A stretch of 64,000 bases of DNA from Acanthornis magna (GCA_036785705.1 JAWUZG010000297.1:372001-436000), one strand, 5' to 3'. Numbered from the stretch's first letter, positions 36,266 to 48,251 are shown. Numbers and translations: made by a program. Notes: generated by a model not told the origin, from the letters alone.

Positions 36266-37150
36266 CTATCCATGTATCATAATTGGATGAGCCCTTTTTC
36301 GAATAGATGTTATCAGTTCTGCCAAATTCGGGACTGCAGCAGTCAGAGGGTCAGTATTGGCATTTAGCCTTCGAAAATCAACTGTAAGTTGCCACTTCCC
36401 GCTAGGTTTTTTTACTGGCCATCCAGGGGAGTTGAAAGGAGAATGACTATTTATCACAACTCCCTGTTCTTTCATTTCTTGCGTAACTGGTTTTATACCT
36501 TCCTTAGCTCCCAAAGGAGGGGGATACTGCTTGACATGAGTGTTCTTGCTAAACGATAGTGGTGGAGCTTCTTGTAACAGTCTGATGCACAGTTGGGGTA
36601 TCCCAAAAGACCACAGTAGTCCTTCTGTATCCTCCCACTGTCTTCCCTTCAGGACATCTATCCTTAACAAGTTCAAAGGAATATTGCCAATCACCATTAC
36701 AAGAGTAATTGAGCTCTCTTCCCCCGGCAGGGTTAATTTTACTGCAGCAACATTCATGACTTCTGTTGATCCCAAAGCGTTTAGCACGGATAGATTTTGC
36801 TTTAAGGGAGCAACTCCATACTTCTTGGCATCCTCCTCAGTCCGGGCAGAAATCTGTGTACCTGTATCAATTCAAAAGGTCACTGATGCTTGTTTAGGTC
36901 CCATGATAGCAGTGATTAACACATCTCCTTTTTCTGTTTTAGTGAGCTGTCGAATAGAAATCCTTTCTCCATTTCCCCGCCCACCACTAGGAAACGGAGA
37001 GTCTAGTTTCCCTGTTTGGGGGGGAAAAGTTTGCTTTGATGTTTTGTCTGCACCGTCAATGAAAGGGGGGGCAGAAGCCGTGGCGGGTGCACTTTCTTTC
37101 ACCGGTTTTGGCGCACACCACCGGTTTGCTCAATTGATCTCAAGGTAAGC
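36266..37150 (-). pseudogene. pro-pol: ERV protease and start of reverse transcriptase, truncated
   Basis: One minus-strand frame is interrupted by a TGA at 36869-36871, immediately before the aspartic protease active-site motif IDTG (36868 downward). After the protease comes a short linker and the reverse transcriptase N-terminus, recognisable by VKQYPPPLGAKEGI, SPFNSPGWPVKKPSGKWQLT and VDFRRLN. The frame ends at 36266, only about 70 residues into the RT. The catalytic YxDD region, RNase H and integrase are absent, and env begins within about 200 bp. Most of pol is therefore deleted. The protein could not function in replication. Confidence 0.9.
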
Positions 37151-37453
37151 CATCCATTAAATCTTTAGGAATTCCTTTTTTAAGCCTAAACACCACCAAT
37201 CAAGCTGGACCAAAAGCGATTTACGTTGTGACTGCTCTTTGGCAACATCTGCAGTTCTACTGGGATGGGGGAGTGCATTTTGAACTCCTACATGTTGGAT
37301 GCCACTTGATCTTTCTTCTAAAGGCTTGACAAGATAGTATTTTCTACCTTAATCAATTAATTCTTGTGCTACCTCCCCCCACGTCCAGACTTTAGCTCTA
37401 GGGTGAGGTCTGTTACCTAGTGGGGCTGGTGTTGAAAAGTCAGAGGAATTTCC

Positions 37454-38638
37454 CTAAGAGTCTGTAACAGTACTGCCTGTATTTTTGCTATTATCACTTC
37501 CGCGCATAAAATTCTCCAACTTTTCCACAGGACTTATTGATGCTGTGGTTCTCTGGAGACTTATCCCTGTGGCTTTAAGTGACTTGGGGAGCCCCCTTAT
37601 TAAGGGAGTCATCATTTCAGGGTTAACAGGCAACAGCATTGTTGATTCGCATCCGGGAATTAATTTTCTCTCATGTATCATTTGTAGGCAAGCAGCTTTG
37701 TGTATACTTCCTAGTAATTGGTCAACTGTGCCTCTTATTGCCAAGGGGTCTCCCCTATCCAGAGGGTTTAACCCTCCAGCCCAGTAAGCAGCACGCTGAG
37801 TTAAGGACCATGGGCCCCAGCAATCGCCTGGTGGTAAGAAAAGTCCGTGGCCCCAGCAACCCTCAGCTTCCTTTTCGCTCCGTTGAATTTAGTCATCCCC
37901 AGTTAAAGACACACGCCACACATATTCTGTTTCAGATTCTTTGATAAGACGGCCATATTCCTTTCTTAACTTTGCCAGTTGCATGGCAGAAGAGGGCATT
38001 TCCTTGGTACTCATATGGGGGTCTGTATCTTCATCATTAAGAGAAGAAAATTCTGTTTTGGTTAAGGGTCCTAAATGAGGGAGATTTTTATCAAGTTTTC
38101 TCATCTCTTCCAATTCCCTTTGTGGATACATCAGGTTAATTTGGCGGGTAAGCCTTTCCTCAGGTTCTGATGATACTATATCCTGTGAACTAGTGTTCTG
38201 TGAATTAGTGGTACTGGTAATACAATTTACTTGAAGAGCAACTCTTAATGGATGGATTTCTTCCTCCTCGCACTTCAATTCCTTTTCTAGATTGGAAATT
38301 GTTGCTTGGTGACAGTACACCAGGTTTTCTAGGGATTCCATGGTTTTTTCTTCATTACTACGCTGCCTAAGATGGTCTTGAACAGCTGCAACCACGCTGG
38401 CACCCAAAACACAGCAGACTATTGCCCTGGCTTTTCCTGGCACTAAAAACTTAACCTTAGCCTCATTTTGCCATCAAGAAATTCAGTCCATTATACTCTG
38501 CAAATTTTTCCAATTGTCTCGAGCCCAGTCTTCCCCAATAGGAGAGGGTGGAGCACCATATTTAGCCAAAAATGCAAAAAATAAATCTCTATCATTAATC
38601 AACTGAGAATCTCTATTCTCCTGTTTTTCAGTCATCAT
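37454..38638 (-). pseudogene. gag: ERV gag pseudogene
   Basis: Structural polyprotein remnant. The start is placed at tandem ATGs at 38638 and 38635, giving MMTEKQENRD; the next 50 codons are open before two TGA codons near 38490. The frame then continues, with a hydrophobic patch and a predicted coiled-coil stretch (about 38390-38270), to 37889. There a stop and then a frameshift near 37830 move it to the frame containing the capsid-like segment PLIRGLPKSLKATGI (37600-37550). No CCHC zinc knuckle is visible before the protease region. It lies downstream of the leader and candidate primer-binding site, in the expected order LTR-gag-pro-pol-env on the minus strand. Confidence 0.8.
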
Positions 38639-38654
38639 TTTCCCTATGCTGACT

Positions 38655-38920
38655 CAGAAACAAAACATTCTCCAAAAACAGTCTCAGAAACAACAACAAC
38701 AAGTACCTCAAATCCACTTCAGAAAATTAGGCCCCAAAACCAATCTTCACTTGAGAAAGACAGGCCTCAAAAACAACTTCAGAAACAACAACAAGCAACC
38801 CAAATTCAGTTGAGAAAGTTAGGCCCCAAAAACAATCTCCACTTGAGAAAGTCAGGCCTCAAAAACAACCTCAGAAACAACAAGAAAAAAGAACCAACAC
38901 AAAATTACTTGAGAAAGTTA
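38655..38920 (-). repeat. Imperfect tandem repeats in ERV leader
   Basis: Two to three imperfect copies of a unit of about 110-130 bp between LTR and gag. Shared words are TCAGAAACAACAACAA, GAGAAAGTTAGGCCCC and CTTGAGAAAG. They sit in the 5' untranslated leader, where packaging signals usually lie. Confidence 0.6.
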
Positions 38921-39079
38921 GGCACTTGCCAACGGCCACTTGTACTCTTCCTCAAGTAGCTAACAAAAAAAATTCAACTCCCTTTTTTTTTTTTTCATCT
39001 TACATTCCAATAGCCAGAGTCCCAATAGAGTCCTCAAAAAAGGAGTTTGGAGGGCTTTTACCCCTCTGGTTCTATCAGG

Positions 39080-39097
39080 ATCCTGTCCGTGATGCCA
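39080..39097 (-). promoter_or_regulatory. Candidate ERV primer-binding site
   Basis: On the minus strand the 18-mer TGGCATCACGGACAGGAT starts with TGG and lies a few bases after a possible LTR end (GTGACA). That is the position of a tRNA primer-binding site. The matching tRNA was not determined by eye. Confidence 0.5.
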
Positions 39098-39103
39098 ATT
39101 TAA

Positions 39104-39741
39104 TGTCACGGCCCGCTCATAAGCGGATGCGTGATGGTTCATTTCAGCCATGATCTCAGAGTGCAAAACCAAAGATAGGATAGCAAAAGTAATTCAACAA
39201 GTCAAGGGAGTTAAATTTCAATCCAAAGAGAAACTCTATCTATTGTGCCCGTAAAGCAGCTTGCGATAGAAAGAGAGAGAGAAAATAAAGGAAAAGATAG
39301 GAAGGAAAGGGAGGAAAAAGGAAAAGGTCCACAGAGGTCCAGCATCTCTGGGGGTCCCAGTCCAGAAGGCGCTCCTCTGCCTCTGTCTTCGGTCGATATG
39401 ATTTCACGGTGGCGAAGATCTTCAGAGTTCAGTTGTTCCAGAGCTGTCTTTTATGTTAGTCCATACACCTGGTCCCCCCTTGTGACCTGCCTTTGCTCCC
39501 CCTTAATTCTTGTGGAGATATGCCAAACTCTACCTGGCAGGCCACACATGCCAAGAGAGGAGTGTCTGAGGCGCGGTCGGCTTTGGAGGCAGAGAGTCTG
39601 TGGTCTCGTGCTCTATGGATCTTTTACAATGGTAGGGACTTGAGGACAGGTGCAAAGCCTTCCTTCCGTACCAACTTTAGCAGGCACAGCATTCTTTGCC
39701 TAAGTCCTGCACCTGTGGTTTCTGATGAGAAATGTTGAGAC
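39104..39741 (-). mobile_element. Candidate ERV 5' LTR
   Basis: A minus-strand segment begins TGTCTCAACATT at 39741 and ends GTGACA at 39104, directly before the primer-binding site and leader. A TATA-like CATAAAAG lies near 39445-39452. The outer boundary is the least certain, because the partner 3' LTR, which would give a comparison and target duplication, was not found downstream of env. Confidence 0.5.
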
Positions 39742-40187
39742 AGAACTCGATTCTTTGACTGATTCTTACACAGGGTCACTGGACACACTGCACGGTCAGA
39801 GCTGCTCTGCCAGTTGGTGGCGGCTGGGTCAGCTTTCCGACCGAGGGGTGAGAAGCACCGAGCACAGCAGGACGAGCTGGCGGCCAGGGGAGTCGGGCAT
39901 GTGGGACTGGAGATCTGGGCTCTGAGCCACCGAGTAGCCCCTGGGAGGAGAGATATTAACATCAAGGCTTCTCTCATTAGGAAATCAAGTTCCGTAAGGA
40001 ATAATAAAAGGCACTCCAATATGGAGAATGTGTTGCAATACTTTGAAACTGCACCGACTCTTCGGGATACCTCCAGGGGAAGAGCGCAGCTTTCAAGCGG
40101 GGGGAGGACAAGCCAAAGGCGAAGCAGCCGCGGTGGGGGAGTCGGCTGTTGGAGTGGTAACTGCAGACATGAGTCCTGAACCGAGTG
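39742..40187. other. Unassigned DNA between candidate LTR and gag-like frame
   Basis: Overlapping short frames on both strands, moderate GC content. It could be a continuation of the second retroviral-like element or the outer part of the LTR if the boundary chosen above is wrong. Confidence 0.4.
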
Positions 40188-40898
40188 CTATGTCATTAGT
40201 AATTTTTCGGTTATTTCATCCCCTTTTCTGTAGCTGCCTCCCACAACTTGACAAAAGAAGCAGTCTGCATATCCTTTCTCTTCCCGCTTTCTTCTACTTC
40301 TTTTTAAGGCGTCCTGCACCACCCTCCAATTATTCGTCAAAGATTTGGCAGTTTCATAGCCCCGGGAAGCAGAGTCAAAGATAAGTTGTCCCGCTCGCTT
40401 CCAGATCATCACAGCAAAGGCATTTCCAGAGCCAACCTCTAAGCCCAGGCTCCTATGCCACAACAGCAGGGTCCTCAACAAGGCCCTCTATGCAAACAGC
40501 ACAGTCTTTTCCTGGCTAGACAAATGATACCCCATATCTGGGGTGTCCCCAGCGGCTCGCCTGCATTCCAGGTGTCTAAAAATATGGTTGGGACCTGAGC
40601 AGAATCCTCCCCTCTCACGCTTCCCTGGGCTCCATCTCCGCAGTGCGTCATCCACCGCTCTTTGTGCTATGCCGTCCACTGCAGCTGACGATTCACCGAT
40701 CATTACCCGAAGCTGTTGTATCACTTCGGGGTCACCGGATGTCATTGTTGAGACGGAGGTGACACGTAAAAAACCACAACAGCTTCTGGTCAAAGAAAGT
40801 TTGGGAGATTTGAACTGCATAAGCTTTTCATCAATTCTTTTTTGCATCAGATTGGCTATGAAATGGCTCATCTGAGATGACTTGGTTGAGGGTTCCAA
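40188..40898 (-). pseudogene. Unidentified gag-like frame with one in-frame TAG
   Basis: A single minus-strand frame is open for about 236 codons except for one TAG at 40488-40490. The product has normal protein composition, with charged helical segments such as DPEVIQQLRVMIGE and NNWRVVQDALKRSRRKREEK. No cysteine-histidine knuckle, protease or polymerase motif is visible. Its position beside an ERV and its helix-rich basic character suggest a gag or matrix-like piece of a second element, but I cannot confirm the family. No convincing ATG start is visible at 40898; internal ATGs occur at about 40870 and later. Confidence 0.4.
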
Positions 40899-41416
40899 AA
40901 GCCTGTAAGCAGGTATTGAAAGTCATTGCTGTACATTTGGTAACTTGTGATAGAGCCAGCCCCTCAGCAAGTTACTACCAACGAGTTTGTGCTGCAGAGC
41001 ATCATCTGCATTTCTTTGCATTACCTTTGTGTCTGGATGTCCCTGAATGTATTGCAGGGCATTGCCCAGCTTTGTAGTAAGTGCCAATTCATGGCCCAAG
41101 AAGCCAGAAGGGAAGTATATGGGGGAGACTGAAGACCTTTCTTGCTCTTTTCACATGCAGAATGAAAGATGGTTGGAGCGAGCATCAATTATGTACTCAA
41201 GTCACCACGTTGTCTCCATGGAAATGAGTCTAGACTTCCTATGGGCTGCTGAGAAAGTAAGAATTTTGTTTGACAGAAAAATTCATCCTTTTGACATTGG
41301 TTTCCCTTGTAATGAATGAGGGAAAACAACTGATCAGAAATTTCTTATGGGTAAGGAAAAAAGACAAAGTTGAAGATTGGGAGAAACATAGGAAGATGAT
41401 AAAATAGGCAGGAAAA

Positions 41417-41417
<1 letters not shown>
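40899..41417. other. Unassigned spacer DNA
   Basis: Short overlapping frames on the plus strand (40877-41319) with no recognised family. It may belong to the second retroviral-like element. Confidence 0.4.
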
Positions 41418-41450
<33 letters not shown>

Positions 41451-41484
41451 GGGAGGGGGGAGAAAGAGAGAGAGAGAGAGAAGT
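41418..41484. repeat. (GA)n microsatellite
   Basis: Almost pure purine tract of GA units with one G-rich interruption near 41450-41461. Confidence 0.9.
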
Positions 41485-41640
41485 AGGTTGGGGCATTTGT
41501 ATGAAAGGGGGAAAAATCAAAGTGGTTTTTCCTCTGCGTGGTTTAGCTCCTTCAACTGACATACTGTTTTAAATAAGTTCCAATTACGAAACACTTGTCT
41601 TTTCTTTATGCTTGTGACCCAGAATGCTATTTTTAGAACT

Positions 41641-41852
41641 TTGGTGGTTTTGGGGGGTTTTTTTTGGTTTTTTGTTTGTGGTTTGTTTTGTTTGGTTTTT
41701 TGTTTGGTTTTGGGTGCTTTTTGTTGGGGTTTTTTTGGTTTTTTTGTTTTTGTTTTTGTTTTGTTTTTGTCGGGGTTTTTTTCAATTTTGGGGTTTTTTT
41801 GGTTTTGGGGTGTTTTTTTGTTTGTTTGTGGTGTTTTTGGTTTTTGTTTCTG
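41641..41852. repeat. G/T-only low-complexity tract
   Basis: About 210 bases are nearly free of A and C, made of GTTTT and GGTTTT units. The F/V/W/G-rich plus ORFs and K/N/P/Q-rich minus ORFs here are artefacts of composition. Confidence 0.9.
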
Positions 41853-43653
41853 GGCATGAGAGGCAAAGGGAGAGGCGGAAAAGATAGATTTTGGCAAAAA
41901 AGAGTTTCAGTTGACAGAAGACAGAAGTCTTCCCAAAATGTTTCTGACTACCTCCATTGCAGAATCTTAGGTAATCTTACTTCTATTACTGCATTACAGT
42001 GCTTTCAGACAAGAATCATTCTATTCCACAAGGTGCATAGGGAATGGGAATGTAACTCTTAGGTGTCCTCTCTGTTGGAGAAGAGTCTCACTAAGATGCA
42101 CAAAAAATGGAAACATCTGTGTTTTTCCAGGCAGATATGCTTTAAAGCAGATGTGAATTCATCTATATATTCAAAGAGTATTTATGAATGTGATTTCATA
42201 CTAAATTTCCAGGTGGTGATACTAAACTAAAACGAAACTAAATACTAGCCATCATTTTAATGATAGAGTTAGTGTCTATTTGATGCTTCATGAGAATAGT
42301 TCTTTATAGTCCTTCCCTTGCTGACATCAGTAGCTTTTGTGTTTTCCTGGTTGTGCTGGTGGCTATACATTGGTTATGAATAGAAAGGAATAAGTTTTAG
42401 AGATATGCTGCAAGTAAGCAGATTGGTAGTTCCAGTTCCATTTCTCATTGTCTAAGAAGAAGTCTAATTCTTTTTGGACTTTTCATAGACCTCTGACTAG
42501 GCTAGTGTTAGTCTTGGATTGACCCAGCAAGTTTTCAGCTACTAAGCTTGAGTAATGAATGTAAAGGGAAAAGTCTGAGAGCTTAGCTGGTTGGTGTGTC
42601 AGCAGCTTCTCAATAGTAAGAGATTGATGTTCTCAAGTTTGTGACTTCAGCTAGCTGATTATGCCCACTCCAAAAGAGGGTGAGAAGGTTGGTTCCCTAA
42701 ATGGTGAGATAATTCTTCCTGCTATTTGTGACTGTTTTGCGTGACTGGTGTTTATTACAGAAGGTTGGATGAAATTGCGTGCATGTGGTCTTGGGGGAAA
42801 GAGAATATTCTTTAGTCAATTGCATGTAGGCTTTTATCAAACGGAGATGGTCTTCAAGGACTGGAAACTTAAAAGACAGTAATTCTTGCTAGTTTCAGTT
42901 CAATTTTTAGACTCAACAAACAGAATGTTCAACCTCCCCCAACAGGGAGGGAAATTGAATTTGGCTTCCTCCTTCTTAGAAAGAAGCTCATGAAAAGGAT
43001 CAGAGCAGGCTGTAAAAGCAGAAGAGCGTCATGAAGAAGACCAATCCTATCCTCTTAGTATTACTCTTGGTCATTGGATTTGAATGAAATGTGTCAAATC
43101 TATGTTCCTGGCTGTCACATCAGTATGAGGTACTTCAGCTGCTGTACACCTCTCCTAAAGCTAAAAATAGAATCCAAATAGTCTTGATTCCATGGTCACA
43201 ATTCCCCCTGTGACGTTGGCACGTGAGAAAGGTGCAAGAAAGTGTATCTGTAAATTATTTCAATCATCTATCTAAATCACTAGTCATTGATTTCCTGTAG
43301 ATTTAAGGCGGTCAGTTGCCCATATCTTTCAGAATTTTTGGTCATGTTTTTCCTGGGATTCTTTTAATTCATTAGTTCAGTGTCGGCTCTCAATCCCTTT
43401 CTCACATTTGAAGTACCTCGATAGCCTGGAAATGTGGGGTTATTTTTATTTATCACATCATTATTCTCTTCCAAGGGTTGTTTGCCTGAGGTCTCATTTA
43501 TGCTGATTTTCTGCTAGTTTATTTTCAGACAGGTGTTTCAGTAGTGAGAACTAACTTGCAGTGGGAACTGTTAGCTTGCCTCGGTTCACAGGCATCAATT
43601 CTAGCTCAAAACAAGCAAGAACCACAAGTAGCGATAAGAAGAGACTGGCAGCT
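41853..43653. other. Unassigned spacer DNA
   Basis: About 1.8 kb with short chance frames only. No repeat family recognised. Confidence 0.5.
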
Positions 43654-43849
43654 GGTGTTATTGCAAGATGTTACGCTAACTCTAGGTAGCCAATGACATT
43701 GTGGGGTGGTGAATTGGGAGCCAATGGATAGGAGACATAAATGTTAGAAAAAGTAGAAAAGAGGCCTTGTAAAATAAAGAGTAGTTCCTTTCTTTGACCA
43801 GAAGCTGTCGTGGTGAGTTTTTTTACGTGCCATGTCCGTCTCAATAACG
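43654..43849 (+). mobile_element. LTR-like segment 1 (weak)
   Basis: A TATA-like CATAAATG (about 43736-43743), an AATAAA (43775-43780) and a T/G-rich downstream stretch follow in LTR-like order, bounded by TGTTATTG and TAACGACA. No target duplication was found and no internal region follows, so this is tentative. Confidence 0.3.
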
Positions 43850-44155
43850 ACAGTTTCGGAATAGCAAGTACACATCTCTCTAGCCTGCTTTTCTTTTTAG
43901 TTGGTCTGTCTTGCAAATGGAATGACTTGAACATCTCAGACAAGAATTTCTCTCCAGAAGACATTTCACTTGAAGGGCATATATTTATATCTCTAAGATC
44001 ATCTACTGATGAGGCCGACAGCTGGTCTGAGGCCTCACAGAGTTGGACCTAAATGCAGTCAGAATTTACCCGTGAGATTTTGCAGCCCCAGTGAAAGCCA
44101 GAGCAAAAGCCAAGAAGATAATCAGTGAAAGAAAACGCTCTGGACACAAAGAGAT
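43850..44155. other. DNA between two LTR-like segments
   Basis: Only an 80-codon plus frame (43810-44052) of unknown kind. No retroviral coding signature recognised. Confidence 0.4.
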
Positions 44156-44436
44156 GTTCTTGTTATGGAGCATGAAGTGTGTACAAGAAGGAACTTGCCC
44201 AGAATTTGTAACCAACTCTACTTTTGCTTGTATAGCTCATTGTATTACTGCTTGAATTGCCATTGTTTGTTAGACAGCCTTGTCATTGTTTGCTAGCAGC
44301 CAATCTTCATGTGCCACAGTAATTATGAAAAGGTGTAAGAGCAGCAGCAGCAGAGAATAATAAAAAACTTCTTCTGGCTTTGGATTACAAGAAGCGTGTG
44401 TGTCGTTGTCAGTCTCGAGAAGTGACAATCTACCTA
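44156..44436 (+). mobile_element. LTR-like segment 2 (weak)
   Basis: TGTTCTTGTTATGG near the start, then ATGAAAAGGTGTAAGAG (TATA-like), AATAATAAAAAAC (44355-44367), a GT-rich downstream element (GTGTGTGTCGTTGTC) and a TGACA end. Signal order fits an avian ERV LTR, but no matching flanking duplication was found. Confidence 0.35.
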
Positions 44437-45807
44437 AAATCTTGGCACTGAAGAAACTAGTGGTTTGCCAGGAAGATGAGAAATAGAAATGCTACAGAGC
44501 TGCTATGTGCCTATTAATGGGATGCCAGGCAGTGAAGCAGTGGACATTTCTGGGGTTGAGCACAATGTTGCTGCCTTGGTGTCAGTTTTCTCAATGTATC
44601 AGTGGCATTTCTAGCTAGAAGTATGCTGCCCAGAGTCTTTCTAGTATTTGATGCTGTTTCTTTGCTGTCATTTTCATACCTTCCTTCTGATCAAAGGATG
44701 ATATACTCTTTCTCTTTTGAAAATCCCTGTTAGAAAACACTATCTTGGACTAGTCATCACTCCCCTTTTCTTTTGCCTCATTTGTCATTTTCATAGACTC
44801 ATTGCAAATTTCTGCTAAAGTCGATAAGAATTCTAGCGTTTCTTATACCACTTAACAGGGTTGATGCTCTTGAGTGCTTTCCTCTTTCCTACTGCTTGTT
44901 TCTGACCTAGTGGCCTCTTATGGTGATCAGCATTTTGCTGTGATTTGGTCAAATCTGGCATCCCAACTCACAACTCGTATGGTGGGATTTAAAGGGCTTG
45001 GATGGCTTCCTTTCAGAGACTGCCATGCACTGCTCTATAAGTCACCAGGACTTCATCTTCCATAGGTCGTTTCAGGATTGAATGCCCTTCCTTGGAATGT
45101 AGACAATCTAGCAGAAAGCACCACATTCCCTGCAAGGCCTGTCTTCCCAAAGGACCATTAAGAAAGATTGCTTTTCTCCTCTGACTAATGTGCCAGTATT
45201 TGGATGGAGCATTTAGTACCGAAAGTGAACCTGTTGGAACCTGGGATCTCATCACAGGCAATATCTCATGCTTGCCTGTAAGACTTGCTCTTTTGGATCC
45301 TAATTCTATTCAGAGTACATGTAGGATTTTTTTCACTGAAGCCACTCATCAATGTCTCTTTTCTTATCAAATGAGTCTGAAGTGTGCATCCTGAGGATGC
45401 ATCCCCACTCAAGGTTATAAGGTTAATTCTAATATTGGTGGCTCACACCTGCAGTTACATTTGGAAAAGAGTTGATTTTCCAAAGCTACGTGTTGCAGGC
45501 CTTTGAAGACAAAAGGCAGTCTTTGCCTTTTGCAAGAATTCCCCCTAGGAGGACTTGTGTTCATTTTGATTTCTAAGCTGTTGGCCCTGTTGCTGGCTTC
45601 ACTGTTGCTTAAGAATCTAAAAAAGCAGATTGTATTCTCTTCTTGTACGCTCATTCCCCCCTCTCTGCTTTGGGTGCCCTAGTCTACCAGCCAGTGGGAC
45701 TCATTTGGTATCCATTACTAGCGCAAATTCTGCATCGTTTCAGGCACTTACAAACGCCAGTTGCCAAGGAGCATAACCATTCAAGGGGCAAAGAATCGGA
45801 GGGCTGA
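44437..45807. other. Unassigned spacer DNA
   Basis: No gene or repeat family recognised. All frames are under 85 codons. Confidence 0.5.
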
Positions 45808-45988
45808 GCGAACGGCTCTTTGCAGCGTGGCAAGGCTGCCAACAGAAGGGGCTACTTGGAGAGTACATTCTCCACGCATGCTACCTCCTCTGGCAGCTCC
45901 AGCTGCTCAAGTTCTGCAAGCCTGACGCTGGGGCAAAGTGCTTCTCTCTCTCTCTCTTTCTTGCTCGCTCCCTCTGTCTCTCTCTCCC
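45808..45988 (+). repeat. 263-bp repeat, diverged third copy
   Basis: Matches the arm repeat units from GAACGGCTCT through the dyad (TGGAGA...TCTCCA) to the CT-rich run, with clear divergence and loss of the 3' third. Same orientation as the left-arm copies. Confidence 0.85.
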
Positions 45989-48251
45989 CCACAAAAGAAG
46001 TCTGTCTGAAATGTTACTCAGAGTTTAAAAGGCCACCCTGTACAATGTGTTGCTGACAGTGTGCGGTAACTGCAGCTTAGCTTCTGGTGATGGTAACATG
46101 GGTTAAATGTCATTCCTTCTGCTGTGCTGGAAACTCTGCGGCTGTCTACGCAGACATACACAGCAAAGGCTAGGATGGTTTAGCTCGAGAACTAAAGTTA
46201 AAGTGTGTTTTAAAACCTTGCCAGCAAGGTGAACTCAACCTCCTTTATTTATGTACACTGGAGTCCAAAGAGAATTTCCATATAGTTTTTGTCATTTCCA
46301 TCTGTCATTTCCAGCTGTCATTGCTTAGCTGCTGAATGTGAGACTCCCTCAAGATTGATGTAAGTTGCCTAGTTCAGAGGGGGTCAATAGACGTGCTCCT
46401 GCTCTGGCAGGAGAGTGGCTTAGATGAGAAGATTTTTGCAGTCTTACTGCAGTCTACTCTGTGTGATCTCGATAAGAAACTGGTGGGAAGTTTTCTGAAG
46501 GTAGTCAGGAAGTTGGCAACATGGACAGCTTAGAATGGAATGCTTGCTGCAGTGCTGCCATGGTAAAGATAGAAAGAACTGAAAAGATTAAAAAGGGCAA
46601 ACCAAAAAGAAGCAGTTGAAAGTAAAAGAAAATTAACCATTCTTCCATTCTTCAAATGGATCACTCTTTCAGTCATCATTTTAATGCCATTTCACAGCCT
46701 GAGTTAGTATCCCTGAGAAGGAATCTGAGGCAGAGCAAGCTTTGGGATGGAGTCGATGCGATAAACAGAGGCCAAGTGGCATTTTTTGCATAAAATAGAA
46801 GTAGTGCTTGAGATACTTCAGGTACTTAGCTCACGTTTGCTCAGAATTTGACTGTCATGACTGTCATTTAAATTTTTCACGGAAAGCTCCAAATAGCTAT
46901 GTTTATCTAAAACTGGTAATTCATCTCCTGTATTTGTGTGAAGCAGGTGAAGCCTTTTGAGGTCAACAGTGTTGCTTAAGCTTTTCTGTTGTATCCCTGT
47001 TGCATATTGTGCTTAAGGGTTATGAGTCTACTTGAGAATTGTCATGTGGGAGAATAGAATACTTTTTCTCTTTGAAAGCTCATGTCATTTGGCCTAATTC
47101 CAGCAAATAATCCATTCAGTCCCCAGCTTGCATATTTGACGCATATTCTAAGCTTTTAAACTAGTAACAAATGCACTCTAAAATATTTTCCTTTTTGAAG
47201 CACACAAAATGCTTGCTTCATTTGCAGTTGGTAACTATGCCATGAACGACATGTCTGCAGTCTTCTAATGTACACCATGTTTAGACAAGTAACTGAAAAC
47301 AAAGAACTAGTAGTTCCTTCAGCTGGGAAATATTTTTAAGTTGTTTTTTGAATATACAAAACATACACTTACCTTATGCACTGCATGCAGCTTCAATTGT
47401 CATAAAAACAAACCTGATTTTTATGTTTGGAGAGCACAGTTTTCCACAGTTTTCCACACTTGTTCTTGGCACAGTTTTCTACTTCCATGACTTTTAAGAC
47501 ACCATCGGGTACTTCTAAGATACTGTAGGAAGATGAAAAGGAGGAGAGGTTGTGTCTTATTTCTGACTTCCTTTAGTTTTCTTTCTTTTTTTACTTCCTC
47601 TTGTTCTTTTGCATGTCGCCTTTCAAGATACTGTGTGGTTTAGATTTAGATCTGCATTTTAATCAACTATACTTTTTCTCTGTAACTCTCTGAAATTTTT
47701 TTAAAACCCCTGTAAATATGCATTTTTTGAATGGTTTGCTAGCGACATATAAAATCTTGCTGCTGCTGTAAAATGCTTTTATTTGATTTGCTTTTTTATC
47801 ACCATTCAAATTGAAAGGGATCCTTTCCTGTCTTCACTGCTTTTGTACTGAATTCAGTTCAGCAATGTGGGCTAATGGTGCCAAAAAGTTCTGCCGAAGG
47901 AAAGGAGCCGCAGATAGATTGAGCAAGACACATGGTTGAAGTGTCTTGTAGAGATTCAAAATGGCTCTACCATTCCGGCAGTGTGTTTTCACAGTAAGAG
48001 TTGATGAGGTATTTGACTAGCATTACTTTGACAGAAGATAGCAGCAAAATGTACATTATCGCCACCATTACTTATCATTGTCTAAGGAAATTCATTCTTG
48101 CTGTTACATAAAACATCTTAGTAGAGCCAAAGACGATAGAAATGCTACTTTGTTCTGGATTCATTAAAACTAAACGTGTCTGTGGACAGAATTGGCCGGC
48201 CTGATGCTGTGAACTTCTAGCTGTCGAGAGTCACTGGTTTCAGTGAGCTGT
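45989..48251. other. Unassigned spacer DNA
   Basis: About 2.3 kb of AT-rich DNA. Small local duplications (CACAGTTTTCCACA near 47440-47460) are present, but no gene or mobile element was recognised. Confidence 0.5.

Noticed and set aside
41608..41887. F/V/W/G-rich and K/N/P-rich ORFs
   Set aside because: By-products of a G/T-only simple repeat.
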